A stretch of DNA of 64,000 bases from an uncultured Pantoea sp. (lineage in GTDB: Bacteria > Pseudomonadota > Gammaproteobacteria > Enterobacterales > Enterobacteriaceae), in contig CAJYKU010000030.1 of NCBI GenBank assembly GCA_913775175.1, positions 1-64,000 on the forward strand. Direction: 5' to 3'. Below, piece by piece: positions 52,323-61,453 of this stretch. The notes under the pieces are model-generated. The model was not told the origin of the DNA. It saw only the letters and a list, made by a program, of their open reading frames with translations, and did not search any database. Numbering within the stretch: the first letter of the stretch is position 1; each line of letters starts with the position of its first letter. The position numbers and the translations under genes were made by a program.

Positions 52323-53076
52323 ACTGCATAACTTCCTGACAGAACGCCTCAGGATGAGAGATAAATGGCGCATGTGCTGCTTTTTCCATTACCACTGAAC
52401 GCGACTGCGGCCAGCGACTATCCAGTTCGGCAGCAATGCGCCGTGGCACCAGACCATCAAGTGCGCCATATAAACGGAAAAACGGCACGCTGAGCTGGTC
52501 CAGCGCCGGGCGCAAATCGGCCTGACGCAGGATCTCCAGTCCACCCTGCAGCACCGCAATCGAGGGCGCAGGCTGTGACAGCACGACCTCTTTCAGCTGG
52601 CGCATATCCTGACGCGCATTGTCCGTACCCATGGTCTGTAGCGCCAGGAAACGTTCTACCGTGCGCTGATAATTCTCACTCAGCTGCTGCTGAAAACTCT
52701 CCAGCGTTTCCGGCTTAATCCCGGCCCAGCTGTCGTGTGCAGTGAAACAGGGCGAAGAGGCAACACTAATCAGCGCCCTGACGCGCTCAGGCTGCAGCAG
52801 TGCCAGCTGGCTGGCAACCAGTGCGCCCAAAGACCATCCCAGCAGCACTGCACGTTCTGGCAGATACGGTAACAGCTGTTGTGCCATCTCTGGCAGCGTC
52901 AGCGGGCCGCTTGACGTGCTGCGGCCAAATCCTGGCAAATCCACCAGATGCAGACGAAAATGCGGGCTAAGTCGCGGAACAATGTTTTGCCACACTTCGG
53001 CATTCAGACCCCATCCGTGCAGCAGCACAAGATCGCGATTGCCCGCGCCCGTAGTGTGCCAGTAAAGCGAACTCAT
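52303..53076 (-). CDS. bioH: Pimeloyl-ACP methyl ester carboxylesterase BioH
   Basis: The 257-residue alpha/beta hydrolase removes the methyl group from pimeloyl-ACP methyl ester, closing the BioC-BioH route to biotin. Catalytic Ser82 lies in GWSLG, the Asp in GALDGLVP and the His in [11 protein letters not shown]. It is divergent from gntX as in E. coli; its 3' end overlaps the YcjM-like gene by 20 bases tail to tail. Confidence 0.95.
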   Translation of the reverse strand: MSSLYWHTTGAGNRDLVLLHGWGLNAEVWQNIVPRLSPHFRLHLVDLPGFGRSTSSGPLTLPEMAQQLLPYLPERAVLLGWSLGALVASQLALLQPERVRALISVASSPCFTAHDSWAGIKPETLESFQQQLSENYQRTVERFLALQTMGTDNARQDMRQLKEVVLSQPAPSIAVLQGGLEILRQADLRPALDQLSVPFFRLYGALDGLVPRRIAAELDSRWPQSRSVVMEKAAHAPFISHPEAFCQEVMQFIDAAT

Positions 53077-53111
53077 CGGTTACACTCCCGAAAAGTGAAA
53101 AGGAGGTCTCT

Positions 53112-53789
53112 ATGCTATCAACCCCGGCCCGCTGTTGGCTATGTCATCTGCCGTTACAGATAGCCTGTCATGGCTTATGCAGTCTCTGTTTACATCAATT
53201 GCCTGCCCTGCCTGCACTCTGCCCGCGCTGCGGTCTGCCTGCCAGCTCGCATGGAGAGTGTGGTCGCTGCCTGCGTCAGCCCCCGCTCTGGCAGAGACTG
53301 ACCTGCGTAAGTGATTACCAGCCACCGCTAAGCCACTGGATACAGCAGTTAAAATTTTCCCGGACGATCGCACTCAGAGTGATGCTGGCGCGGCTGCTTT
53401 TGTTAAAGTTATTAACAAAGCGCCGCATCGATCCAGACGTTGTGTTCGATCTGGTACTCAGTGTGCCACTGCATCATCAGCGCGCCTGGCAACGGGGTTA
53501 CAATCAGGCGGCTCTGCTGGCACAGCCGCTGGCGCACTGGCTGCAGTGCGAATATCGTGAAGGTGTCAGCCGGATACGCCAGCGTCGTGCGCAACATCTG
53601 CTTACTGCGGCTGCGCGTCGTCATAATCTGCACGATGCTTTCCGCCTTGAAATGCCGGTACAGGGTCGCCATATCCTGCTGATAGATGATGTGGTCACCA
53701 CCGGCAGCACAGTGACAGAAATCAGCCGCCTGCTGCAGGCCCGGGGCGCGGCCAGCATCCATATTGGCTGTCTGTGCCGTACCTTGTAG
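53112..53789 (+). CDS. gntX: GntX/ComF-family phosphoribosyltransferase-like protein
   Basis: The 225-residue protein has an N-terminal cluster of cysteine pairs (CWLC, CSLC, CPRC, CGRC), likely a zinc ribbon, and a phosphoribosyltransferase-type domain with ILLIDDVVTTGSTV (PRPP-binding). ComF relatives act in DNA uptake; GntX/YhgH is associated with DNA use as a nutrient in E. coli, which fits hofMNOPQ in this window. The start follows AAAAGGAGGTCTCT. Confidence 0.92.
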   Translation: MLSTPARCWLCHLPLQIACHGLCSLCLHQLPALPALCPRCGLPASSHGECGRCLRQPPLWQRLTCVSDYQPPLSHWIQQLKFSRTIALRVMLARLLLLKLLTKRRIDPDVVFDLVLSVPLHHQRAWQRGYNQAALLAQPLAHWLQCEYREGVSRIRQRRAQHLLTAAARRHNLHDAFRLEMPVQGRHILLIDDVVTTGSTVTEISRLLQARGAASIHIGCLCRTL

Positions 53790-53847
53790 AGCTCTGGTGT
53801 TGGGCGTATTATAACCAGGTATTTTAGTCAACTATTGAGCAATCGCC

Positions 53848-54423
53848 ATGATCCGTATTACTGATACTGCGCAAGAGCATTTCGCAAAACTGCTGTCAAA
53901 ACAGGAAGATGGCACCCAGATCCGCGTATTCGTTATCAACCCGGGTACGCCAACCGCCGAGTGCGGCGTCTCCTACTGCCCGCCGGATGCAGTAGAAGCA
54001 ACAGATACCGAACTGAAGTTTGATAAACTTTCAGCCTATGTTGATGAGCTAAGCGCGCCCTATCTTGAAGATGCGGAAATCGATTTTGTTACTGACAATC
54101 TCGGTTCACAACTTACGCTAAAAGCACCCAACGCCAAAATGCGTAAAGTGGCGGATGATGCACCAATGACCGAGCGGGTTGAGTATCTGCTGCAGTCGCA
54201 GATTAACCCACAGCTGGCCAGCCACGGCGGTCGTGTTTCGCTGATGGAGATCACTGATGATGGCATCGCTGTTCTGCAATTTGGCGGCGGCTGTAACGGC
54301 TGTTCAATGATTGATGTCACGCTGAAAGATGGTATCGAGAAAGAGCTGCTGGCGGCTTTCCCGGATCTGAAAGGCGTACGCGATCTCACTGAGCATCAGC
54401 GCGGCGAACACTCTTACTACTAA
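53848..54423 (+). CDS. nfuA: Fe-S biogenesis protein NfuA
   Basis: The 191-residue protein has an N-terminal degenerate A-type domain and a C-terminal Nfu domain with the cluster-binding pair Cys149 and Cys152 (GGGCNGCSM). It receives and delivers [4Fe-4S] clusters, especially under oxidative stress or iron limitation. It follows gntX as in E. coli. Confidence 0.97.
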   Translation: MIRITDTAQEHFAKLLSKQEDGTQIRVFVINPGTPTAECGVSYCPPDAVEATDTELKFDKLSAYVDELSAPYLEDAEIDFVTDNLGSQLTLKAPNAKMRKVADDAPMTERVEYLLQSQINPQLASHGGRVSLMEITDDGIAVLQFGGGCNGCSMIDVTLKDGIEKELLAAFPDLKGVRDLTEHQRGEHSYY

Positions 54424-54432
54424 TCGTTCGCG

Positions 54433-54459
54433 TGCGGCAGCATCTTTTAGGCTGCCGCA
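54433..54459. terminator. Hairpin between convergent nfuA and malQ
   Basis: A perfect 9-bp stem TGCGGCAGC/GCTGCCGCA with a 9-base loop lies 9 bases past nfuA and 7 bases past malQ; it lacks a T-run. Confidence 0.6.
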
Positions 54460-54466
54460 TATCGCG

Positions 54467-56521
54467 TCAGGCTTTACGCGCTTCGCTTACCACTTCCAGT
54501 AGCTTACTTACTGCCTTATCTGCAAACGCCTGTTCCAGCGAAAACGTCCATTTGCGTCGCCAGTTAGGGTATTCATCGCTGGTGCCTGGCACATTAACAG
54601 GGGTCGTCATACCCATCCAGTCTTCCGGCTGTAAACCCAGGAGCGCGCTATCAGTACGCGCCAGAAAGCGATGGATTGCCTGGTTAAACGCGGGTGTCAG
54701 CGTTTGCTTGTCTGCGCGGGTAGCGCTGCGTGCCGGCATAACGCCTGCCTGATGCAACGCATCCAGCAGCGCCTGCTTCTGCCCGCAGCGCTGCTCACGC
54801 ATTGACGCCAGCGCCTCATCCTGATACATACCAAGCTGCTCTCCCAGCGCCAGATCTTCTGCCTGCCAGAATCCGCTGAGTGTCGGCAGATCGTGGGTAC
54901 TGGCACTGGCAATCGACTGGCGCGGATAGCTGGCGGGCTGCCGATAGTGCCCCTGTTTGTCCTGCTCAAAAAAGAGCACTTTCCAGGAGAATACGCCGCT
55001 ATCACGCAACATTTTGACGATTTCCTGCGGCACAGTGCCCAGATCTTCTCCAATCACCATACAGCGCTGCCGCTGGCTCTCCAGCGCCAGAATTGCCAGC
55101 AGATCCTCAACCGGATAGGAAACATAGGCACCTTTATCCGCGCCTTCGCCGTGCGGGATCCACCACAAACGCAGCAGCGACATCACATGATCAATACGCA
55201 ATGCGCCGCAATCGCGCATATTTGCTCGCAGCAAATCGATAAATGGCTGATAGCCACGGGCACGCAATACATGAGGATCCAGAGGAGGCAGTCCCCAGTT
55301 CTGTCCCAGCGGGCCGAGCGGATCGGGAGGTGCGCCGACCGAGGCACCCAGCTTATAGAGTTGGGGATCCTGCCAGGTTTCTGCGCCATGCTCCGCTACA
55401 CCCACCGCCAGATCGCGATAGAGACCCACGCTCATCTTCAGCTGCTGGCTATAGTGCCAGCAATCAGCAAACTGCTGCCGGGCCAGCCACTGCAGCCAGC
55501 TCCAGAACTGAATCTCATCTTCATGCTGTGCACACCACGCCGTAACTGCTGGCTCGTCAGCGCTACGCCAGCCCTCAGGCCAGGTTTCCCAGCCCCAGGC
55601 CTGCTGCTGCTCTGCACTGCGCTCCGCCAGAATGCCGTCAAACGCAGCCTGGTGGCGCAAATGTTCGCCCGCCTCAGCAATAAATGCCTGAAAGTCAGCA
55701 TCGTTACCTGCCTGCGGCTGAAACTGCTGCCAGGCAAAGCGCAATGCTGTCAGCTTGAGAGTGGCAACCGCAGAATAGTCAACCCACTCAGCTGCACGCG
55801 CTTTTTCCAGCGCCTTACGGGTTTTGGCGCTCTTCCACCAGCGTTGTGCCGCAGCACTCTGCTGAAAGGCAGCGACCTGACTGACATCAATATAGAGAAT
55901 ATTCAGCCAGCGGCGCGATGTCGGGCTGTAGGGACTGGCGTGCTCAGGCTGCGCCGGATAGAGCGCATGTAGTGGATTGAGCCCGATAAAATCCCCTCCC
56001 TGTGCGGCCACCATACCAAGCATCTGTTTCAGATCGCCAAAATCCCCTATGCCCCAGTTATGGTCAGAACGTAGCGTATAGAGCTGAACCAGCGCCCCCC
56101 AGCGTTTCTCGCCCTGTGCCAGTGGCTCAGGCAGATAACAGCGGCGAGGTGCCATAATCAGACGACTATCCCACTGCTTCCGTCCTTTACGCAGGCTGAA
56201 CTGATGATACCCCTGTGCAAGGCGCGGCGGCAGCAGCAGGGTGTCACCCCCCTGCACCGTACCACTGTGTCGTTTTCCCTGCTCCGTTATCAGCTGCCAG
56301 CTAAACTCTCCCTCTCCGCCTATCAACAACTCGCGTCGCGCGCGGGCAATAAACAGCTTTACCGGCGGTACTGGCGGCGCTTTACCCGCTGGCGTATCCA
56401 TGACAGCTATCAGCGCCTGTTTAGTTTCATCGCTGATGGTTTGCTGTTCGCCTCTGGCGTTTTCAAAATGCAAGGCAATTCCCGCACTCTCTGCGGTCTG
56501 ATCCAGTTTATTCAGAGACAT
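54467..56521 (-). CDS. malQ: 4-alpha-glucanotransferase (amylomaltase)
   Basis: The 684-residue GH77 enzyme moves glucan chains between maltodextrins, releasing glucose. The catalytic residues are visible: Asp in LRIDHVMSLLRLWWIP, Glu in VIGEDLGTVP and Asp in STHDLPTLSGFW. The ATG at 56521 follows AAGGAGTGTTG; a GTG two codons upstream is less likely. In E. coli malQ is translated after malP under MalT control; here malP and malT are absent and glpR follows. Confidence 0.95.
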   Translation of the reverse strand: MSLNKLDQTAESAGIALHFENARGEQQTISDETKQALIAVMDTPAGKAPPVPPVKLFIARARRELLIGGEGEFSWQLITEQGKRHSGTVQGGDTLLLPPRLAQGYHQFSLRKGRKQWDSRLIMAPRRCYLPEPLAQGEKRWGALVQLYTLRSDHNWGIGDFGDLKQMLGMVAAQGGDFIGLNPLHALYPAQPEHASPYSPTSRRWLNILYIDVSQVAAFQQSAAAQRWWKSAKTRKALEKARAAEWVDYSAVATLKLTALRFAWQQFQPQAGNDADFQAFIAEAGEHLRHQAAFDGILAERSAEQQQAWGWETWPEGWRSADEPAVTAWCAQHEDEIQFWSWLQWLARQQFADCWHYSQQLKMSVGLYRDLAVGVAEHGAETWQDPQLYKLGASVGAPPDPLGPLGQNWGLPPLDPHVLRARGYQPFIDLLRANMRDCGALRIDHVMSLLRLWWIPHGEGADKGAYVSYPVEDLLAILALESQRQRCMVIGEDLGTVPQEIVKMLRDSGVFSWKVLFFEQDKQGHYRQPASYPRQSIASASTHDLPTLSGFWQAEDLALGEQLGMYQDEALASMREQRCGQKQALLDALHQAGVMPARSATRADKQTLTPAFNQAIHRFLARTDSALLGLQPEDWMGMTTPVNVPGTSDEYPNWRRKWTFSLEQAFADKAVSKLLEVVSEARKA

Positions 56522-56630
56522 CAACACTCCTTTTGCGTCAGAGCTGGCGGATGATAGATCAAAAGGATAAGTAAAGTCGTGGTCGGCGAAAAAAGCGACC
56601 TGCCGGGCGGCTGGAAAGGATAAAAACTGA

Positions 56631-56654
56631 CGCCAGACATCTGCATGTCTGGCG
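56631..56654 (-). terminator. Terminator after glpR
   Basis: A 9-bp stem CGCCAGACA/TGTCTGGCG with a 6-base loop lies at the end of the glpEGR operon and is followed on the minus strand by TCAGTTTTTATCC. Confidence 0.8.
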
Positions 56655-56659
56655 CTGCC

Positions 56660-57418
56660 TCAGCAAAGCTCCAGATGGACCTCATGCTGTTCAATAACTT
56701 TTAGCACGCTGGCGGGCGGCTTGTGATCGGTATACATATAATCAATCAGGCTCATATTGCCCAGATTTACCATGGCGTTACGGCCAAACTTTGAGTGATC
56801 CACTACCAGCATCACGCAGCGCGAATTTTCGATTATTGCACGTTTGGTCCGCACTTCATGGTAATCAAACTCCAGCAGTGAACCATCCATATCAATACCG
56901 CTGATGCCGAGAATACCGTAATCAAGCCGGAACTGAGAGATAAAGTCGAGCGTGGCCTCCCCCATGATACCGCCATCACGCGTACGGACTTCACCGCCGG
57001 CAATAATGACCCGAAAATCGGGCTTGCTCATCAGCAGAATCGCTACGTTAAGGTTGTTGGTCACGATCCGCAGATTACTGTGATTCAGCAGCGCATGAGC
57101 CACAGCTTCTGGCGTAGTGCCGATATCAATAAATAGCGTGGCACCATCCGGGATCTGGCTGGCGACCCGCTCGGCAATACGCGCTTTCTCTGCCGACCAC
57201 ATCATTTTACGCTCCTGCCACGCGGTGTTTTCCGAGCTGGAGGGCAGCGCAGCGCCACCGTGATGGCGCTGAATCTTATTCTGATCGGCCAGATCGTTTA
57301 AATCGCGACGAATGGTCTGCGGGCTGACAGCAAAATGCTCTACCAGCTCCTCGGTACTGACATATCCCTGACGCCGGACCAGATCGATAATGGCGTCATG
57401 ACGTTGCGTCTGCTTCAC
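56660..57418 (-). CDS. glpR: Glycerol-3-phosphate regulon repressor GlpR
   Basis: The 252-residue DeoR-family repressor has an N-terminal helix-turn-helix (YVSTEELVEHFAVSPQTIRRDLNDL) and a C-terminal sensor domain binding glycerol 3-phosphate (IDIGTTPEAVAHAL). It represses glpD, glpFK, glpTQ and related genes. The reading frame is intact, unlike the frameshifted allele of some E. coli K-12 strains. It is last in glpEGR, with GlpR-like operators upstream of glpD nearby. Confidence 0.97.
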   Translation of the reverse strand: MKQTQRHDAIIDLVRRQGYVSTEELVEHFAVSPQTIRRDLNDLADQNKIQRHHGGAALPSSSENTAWQERKMMWSAEKARIAERVASQIPDGATLFIDIGTTPEAVAHALLNHSNLRIVTNNLNVAILLMSKPDFRVIIAGGEVRTRDGGIMGEATLDFISQFRLDYGILGISGIDMDGSLLEFDYHEVRTKRAIIENSRCVMLVVDHSKFGRNAMVNLGNMSLIDYMYTDHKPPASVLKVIEQHEVHLELC

Positions 57419-57450
57419 ATCTCTCTCCTCGGCTTGTCGCCGTGTTCTTT

Positions 57451-58284
57451 TTATCGGTGACGATGCGCGGTCTGACGCGTATCCACAAAGGCCATCGCCA
57501 GCCCGACCAGCAAGCCGGTCACATGTGCGGCGTTAGCGATCGCCAGACCAAATGCGCCGTACCAGCCAATAATCAGCCAGACAATAGCGAATCCGATCAG
57601 CCCACGCTCCAGATAGACACCGCTGTCAGGATCGCGCTCGCCACGCAGCCAGCAATATCCCATTAGCGCATAGACCACACCAGAGAGGCCGCCAAACAGC
57701 ACGCCACTAAATTTCGCCTGCATCCAGCCGCTGAGCAGTGCTGAAATCAGCATAATCACAAATAGCTTACCGCTGCCCAGCCGCTTCTCGACGGCTCCGC
57801 CGAGGTACCACCACCACATTAGGTTAAACAACACATGCAGCAGAGAAAAATGTAGCAGCGCATGGCTAAACCAGCGCCATACCTGAAAATACTCTGAGGA
57901 GTCGGCAGGCCATCCCAGCCAGGCCAGCGCTACCTCATCCCCTGTTACCTGCATCAGCAGGAATATGGCGATACAGAGCCCCATTACAGAAAGGGTCAGT
58001 GGGCCGGCTCGTTCGCGGATATTGCGCCAGACGTTGCTCCGCTCATAGCGCAACCCGCTGCGGGTAGTGCCGCTATGCCAGCTGGCGGCCTGATAACGTG
58101 GATGATTGGGATCGCGAATAAACTGCGCGAGTTCGTTTTCGACCATTTGCAGCTGATTATCGTCATCCAGCACAATGACATAGTGATCGTCATGCTCAAT
58201 GCGCAGGGTCACACCACGCGTTGCCATATAATCCACAAATGCCTGCGCGGTACGCGCATGGCTAAACTGAGTAATGCGCATCAT
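57451..58284 (-). CDS. glpG: Rhomboid intramembrane serine protease GlpG
   Basis: The 277-residue protein has a cytoplasmic N-terminal domain (about 1-70) and six transmembrane helices. The catalytic dyad Ser201 ([10 protein letters not shown]) and His254 (NAAHVTG) fall on E. coli positions, as does the [14 protein letters not shown] loop. It cleaves transmembrane substrates within the membrane. It sits between glpE and glpR. Confidence 0.97.
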   Translation of the reverse strand: MMRITQFSHARTAQAFVDYMATRGVTLRIEHDDHYVIVLDDDNQLQMVENELAQFIRDPNHPRYQAASWHSGTTRSGLRYERSNVWRNIRERAGPLTLSVMGLCIAIFLLMQVTGDEVALAWLGWPADSSEYFQVWRWFSHALLHFSLLHVLFNLMWWWYLGGAVEKRLGSGKLFVIMLISALLSGWMQAKFSGVLFGGLSGVVYALMGYCWLRGERDPDSGVYLERGLIGFAIVWLIIGWYGAFGLAIANAAHVTGLLVGLAMAFVDTRQTAHRHR

Positions 58285-58311
58285 ACAGAGTGTCCTTATG
58301 ATGAGGGGAAG

Positions 58312-58638
58312 TCAGATGCTGCCGGTAACGGTCTGAGCAGGAAATGCTGCCCGCCACGCATCAAACCCGCCATCAATACTGTAGACCTCGCTAAACCCCT
58401 GACCCAGCAGAAACTGCGCTGCGCCTTTACTGCTATTACCGTGATAGCACATCACCAGCACCGGCTCTGTCCGGCTGGCGCCCGCGATAAAGTCAGCCAG
58501 ATTGTCGTTGGAGAGATGCTGCGCGCCTGCGGCATGACCCATTGCAAAACTTTGTGGATCGCGAATATCAACTAATTGCGCGCCCTGTGCCAGTTGCTCA
58601 CTGGCCTGCAGAACATTAATGCACTCGAAGGTTTCCAT
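58312..58638 (-). CDS. glpE: Thiosulfate sulfurtransferase GlpE
   Basis: The 108-residue single-domain rhodanese transfers sulfur from thiosulfate to cyanide or thioredoxin in vitro. The active-site loop CYHGNSS contains catalytic Cys64. It is the first gene of glpEGR, divergent from glpD, as in E. coli. Confidence 0.96.
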   Translation of the reverse strand: METFECINVLQASEQLAQGAQLVDIRDPQSFAMGHAAGAQHLSNDNLADFIAGASRTEPVLVMCYHGNSSKGAAQFLLGQGFSEVYSIDGGFDAWRAAFPAQTVTGSI

Positions 58639-58742
58639 GGTGGTTTCTCACAACTTCATCATAATTTGTGCGTAGTTTACCCTGAGAATCGCATGCAATA
58701 ACCTGTTAAACACCCGCCCCGGACATTTTTTTCCCCCTGAAA

Positions 58743-58758
58743 TGTTAGCTATATCACG
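58743..58758 (+). promoter_or_regulatory. CRP site upstream of glpD
   Basis: TGTTAGCTATATCACG matches TGTGA-N6-TCACA with two changes. It is about 110 bases upstream of the glpD start, between the divergent glpE and glpD, where E. coli also has cAMP-CRP control. Confidence 0.55.
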
Positions 58759-58792
58759 CACGAATGTTTTTATTCCGTTAAGCACTGGCGCA

Positions 58793-58812
58793 AATGTTGG
58801 TTTCCGATTATT
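58793..58812 (+). promoter_or_regulatory. GlpR operator 1 upstream of glpD
   Basis: AATGTTGGTTTCCGATTATT matches 11 of the 14 conserved positions of the palindrome ATGTTCG-N4-CGAACAT. It is the distal member of a tandem pair, two helical turns from operator 2. Confidence 0.6.
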
Positions 58813-58814
58813 AT

Positions 58815-58834
58815 TACGCTCGAAAACGAACATT
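58815..58834 (+). promoter_or_regulatory. GlpR operator 2 upstream of glpD
   Basis: TACGCTCGAAAACGAACATT matches 12 of 14 conserved positions; the right half CGAACAT is perfect. It overlaps the expected start-site region of glpD, about 30 bases before the start codon. Confidence 0.68.
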
Positions 58835-58866
58835 TTAGAACTATTCCGAACATCGGAGGAGATAAC

Positions 58867-60375
58867 GTGGAAACCAAAGACCTGATCGTGATCGGCGGCG
58901 GCATTAATGGAGCCGGCATTGCAGTAGACGCTGCAGGACGCGGACTCTCTGTGCTAATGCTGGAGGCGCGGGATCTGGCCTGCGCAACCTCCTCTGCCAG
59001 TTCAAAACTGATCCACGGTGGCCTGCGCTATCTGGAGCACTACGAATTTCGTCTGGTGGGCGAAGCGCTGGCAGAGCGGGAAGTTCTGCTAAAAATGGCA
59101 CCGCATATCGCATTTCCTATGCGTTTTCGTCTGCCGCATCGCCCGCACCTGCGTCCGGCATGGATGATCCGCATGGGTCTGTTTATGTACGATCGCCTTG
59201 GTAAGCGTACCACGCTACCAGGCAGTAAAGGCCTGCGCTTTGGTGCAGAGTCGGCGCTGAAGCCTGAGATCACCCGCGGCTTTGAATACTCCGACTGCTG
59301 GGTAGATGACGCACGTATGGTGGTGCTGAATGCACAGGAGGTGGTGCGTAAAGGTGGTGAAGTACGTACCCGCACCCGCGTTAACCGCGCATGGCGTGAA
59401 GACGGTATGTGGATGGTTGAAGCGGAAGAAGTGGATACGGGCAAGATTCTGACCTGGCGCGCCAAAGGCCTGGTCAATGCCGCAGGTCCATGGGTTAAAC
59501 AACTTTTTGACGATGGGCTACAGCTAAAATCGCCGTATGGTATTCGTCTGATTAAAGGCAGCCATATTGTCGTTCCGCGTGTGCATACCGAGAAGCAGGC
59601 TTATATCCTGCAGAACGAAGATAACCGTATTGTATTTGTTATTCCGTGGATGGATGAGTTTTCCATTATCGGCACCACCGACGTGGAGTACAAAGGCGAC
59701 CCCAAAAATGTCGCGATTGATGAAGAAGAGACCAGCTACCTGCTGAAAGTCTTTAATGCACACTTTAAAAAGCAGCTATCCCGCGACGATATTGTCTGGA
59801 GCTACTCTGGTGTGCGTCCACTGTGTGATGATGAGTCTGACTCACCACAGGCAATTACGCGTGACTATACGCTGGATGTACGTGACAATAATGGCCAGGC
59901 TCCTCTGCTTTCAGTTTTTGGTGGCAAGCTGACGACCTATCGCAAACTGGCTGAACATGCGCTGGAGAAACTGGTGAAATATTATCCGAATGCCGGTGCT
60001 GCCTGGACAAAAAATGCCGTATTACCAGGCGGTGATTTCTCTGGCACACGCGATGACTATGCCGCCAGCCTGCGTCGCCGTTATCCATTTATCAGCGAAA
60101 ATATGGCACGCCACTACGCCCGCACCTATGGCAGCTGCACCGAGCAGTTGCTGGCAGGCGCAAAAAGCCTGAGCGATCTGGGTGAAAACTTCGGTCACGA
60201 GTTTTATGAGGCAGAACTACGCTATCTGGTAAAAAATGAGTGGGTTCGCGAACTTGATGATGCTATCTGGCGTCGTACCAAACAGGGTATGTGGCTTAAC
60301 AAAGCCCAGCAGGCGCGTATCAGCGAGTGGCTGCTGCAACATAGCCAGAAGCCTGCACTGCATCTGGCGTCATAA
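58867..60375 (+). CDS. glpD: Aerobic glycerol-3-phosphate dehydrogenase
   Basis: The 502-residue FAD enzyme oxidises glycerol 3-phosphate to dihydroxyacetone phosphate at the inner membrane and passes electrons to ubiquinone. The FAD motif GGGINGAG is at residues 10-17, with SSKLIHGGLRYLE and a C-terminal domain. The start is GTG after CGGAGGAGATAAC. It is divergent from glpEGR and controlled by the GlpR and CRP sites upstream. Confidence 0.98.
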   Translation: METKDLIVIGGGINGAGIAVDAAGRGLSVLMLEARDLACATSSASSKLIHGGLRYLEHYEFRLVGEALAEREVLLKMAPHIAFPMRFRLPHRPHLRPAWMIRMGLFMYDRLGKRTTLPGSKGLRFGAESALKPEITRGFEYSDCWVDDARMVVLNAQEVVRKGGEVRTRTRVNRAWREDGMWMVEAEEVDTGKILTWRAKGLVNAAGPWVKQLFDDGLQLKSPYGIRLIKGSHIVVPRVHTEKQAYILQNEDNRIVFVIPWMDEFSIIGTTDVEYKGDPKNVAIDEEETSYLLKVFNAHFKKQLSRDDIVWSYSGVRPLCDDESDSPQAITRDYTLDVRDNNGQAPLLSVFGGKLTTYRKLAEHALEKLVKYYPNAGAAWTKNAVLPGGDFSGTRDDYAASLRRRYPFISENMARHYARTYGSCTEQLLAGAKSLSDLGENFGHEFYEAELRYLVKNEWVRELDDAIWRRTKQGMWLNKAQQARISEWLLQHSQKPALHLAS

Positions 60376-60394
60376 CGTCTCTGTTCTGCAATCG

Positions 60395-60425
60395 GACCCC
60401 GCACAGGCTGCGGGGTCTCTGTTTT
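60395..60425 (+). terminator. Terminator after glpD
   Basis: A 9-bp stem GACCCCGCA/TGCGGGGTC with a 5-base loop is followed by TCTGTTTTCT, 19 bases past the glpD stop. Confidence 0.78.
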
Positions 60426-60500
60426 CTGATGTTTCTGCCCTGTCAGAGCGCCCGATTGCGCTGCGGCGGAACAGCAGATCAATCAGGCTGACGATGGCAA

Positions 60501-61397
60501 TCAGAGCCCGGTATTGTCACGAATATATTTACGGGCTTTTACCGCATACTCAAACGGATTGGCAATAGCCGGATCCTGCTCCGCTTCCACGACCATCCAT
60601 CCCTTATAACCTGCTTCATCAAGCAGTTTGAACACCGGTCTGAAGTCAATCACGCCATCGCCTGGCACGGTAAAGGTGCCTTTCTTTACGCCATCAAGAA
60701 ACGACAGCGATTTCTCGCGCACTTCCGCTACCACTTCATCGCGTACATCTTTCAGATGCACATGAAAAATACGCGGCAGATAGGTGCTCAGCACCGCCAG
60801 CATCGCCTGCTGTGAGCCTTCAGAGTAGTAGATATGTCCGGTGTCATACAGCAAACCGACATTCTCATTGGTCAGTGCCATAAAGCGGTCAATCTCTTCT
60901 GGCGTCTGAATACCGGTGCCCATATGGTGGTGCAGCGTGACGCGCATACCTTTTTCAGCAGCAATCTGCGCCAGTTCGTTATAGCCCTCGGCGGTGAGTC
61001 GCCACTCTTCATCACTGAACTGCGGTTTCTGCTCAAACAGTGCCAGTTCGGTGCCCTGAATACTCCTGCTCTGCTCAGAGCAGCCTATCACGCGTGCCCC
61101 CATCGCATGCAGAAAATTCATATGGTTAATAAATTCGTCGATGGTCTTCGCTTTGTCACCGCGAGCAAAAAAGGTACTGAACCAGGCGTTGCAAATCTCA
61201 ATACCGCGGATATCAAGCATAGGTTTCAGAACCGCCGGATCGCGCGGATATTTACTGCCGACTTCGCTGCCACAAAAGCCTGCCAGCGCCATTTCGCTGA
61301 CTGTTTGCTGAAACGTATTCTCTTTACCCAGCTCAGGCATATCGTCATTGGTCCAGCCGATCGGCGCAATTGCCAGCTTCACGTTATCTTTGTTCAT
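60501..61397 (-). CDS. iolE: myo-Inosose-2 dehydratase IolE
   Basis: The 298-residue TIM-barrel protein of the xylose isomerase-like family matches IolE: it begins [19 protein letters not shown] and contains the metal-site segments [26 protein letters not shown] and FHVHLKDVR. It dehydrates 2-keto-myo-inositol to the diketone that IolD hydrolyses. The start at 61397 follows GGGATATCACT. It is the last of iolD-iolG-iolE and converges on glpD. Confidence 0.93.
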   Translation of the reverse strand: MNKDNVKLAIAPIGWTNDDMPELGKENTFQQTVSEMALAGFCGSEVGSKYPRDPAVLKPMLDIRGIEICNAWFSTFFARGDKAKTIDEFINHMNFLHAMGARVIGCSEQSRSIQGTELALFEQKPQFSDEEWRLTAEGYNELAQIAAEKGMRVTLHHHMGTGIQTPEEIDRFMALTNENVGLLYDTGHIYYSEGSQQAMLAVLSTYLPRIFHVHLKDVRDEVVAEVREKSLSFLDGVKKGTFTVPGDGVIDFRPVFKLLDEAGYKGWMVVEAEQDPAIANPFEYAVKARKYIRDNTGL

Positions 61398-61415
61398 AGT
61401 GATATCCCGGATGCC

Positions 61416-61438
61416 GCACGGCAGCCACACCGCCGTGC
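61416..61438 (-). repeat. Hairpin between iolG and iolE
   Basis: GCACGGC (61416-61422) pairs with GCCGTGC (61432-61438). It lies in the short iolG-iolE gap and could affect mRNA processing or partial termination. Confidence 0.45.
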
Positions 61439-61453
61439 TATATGTGTATAGGG

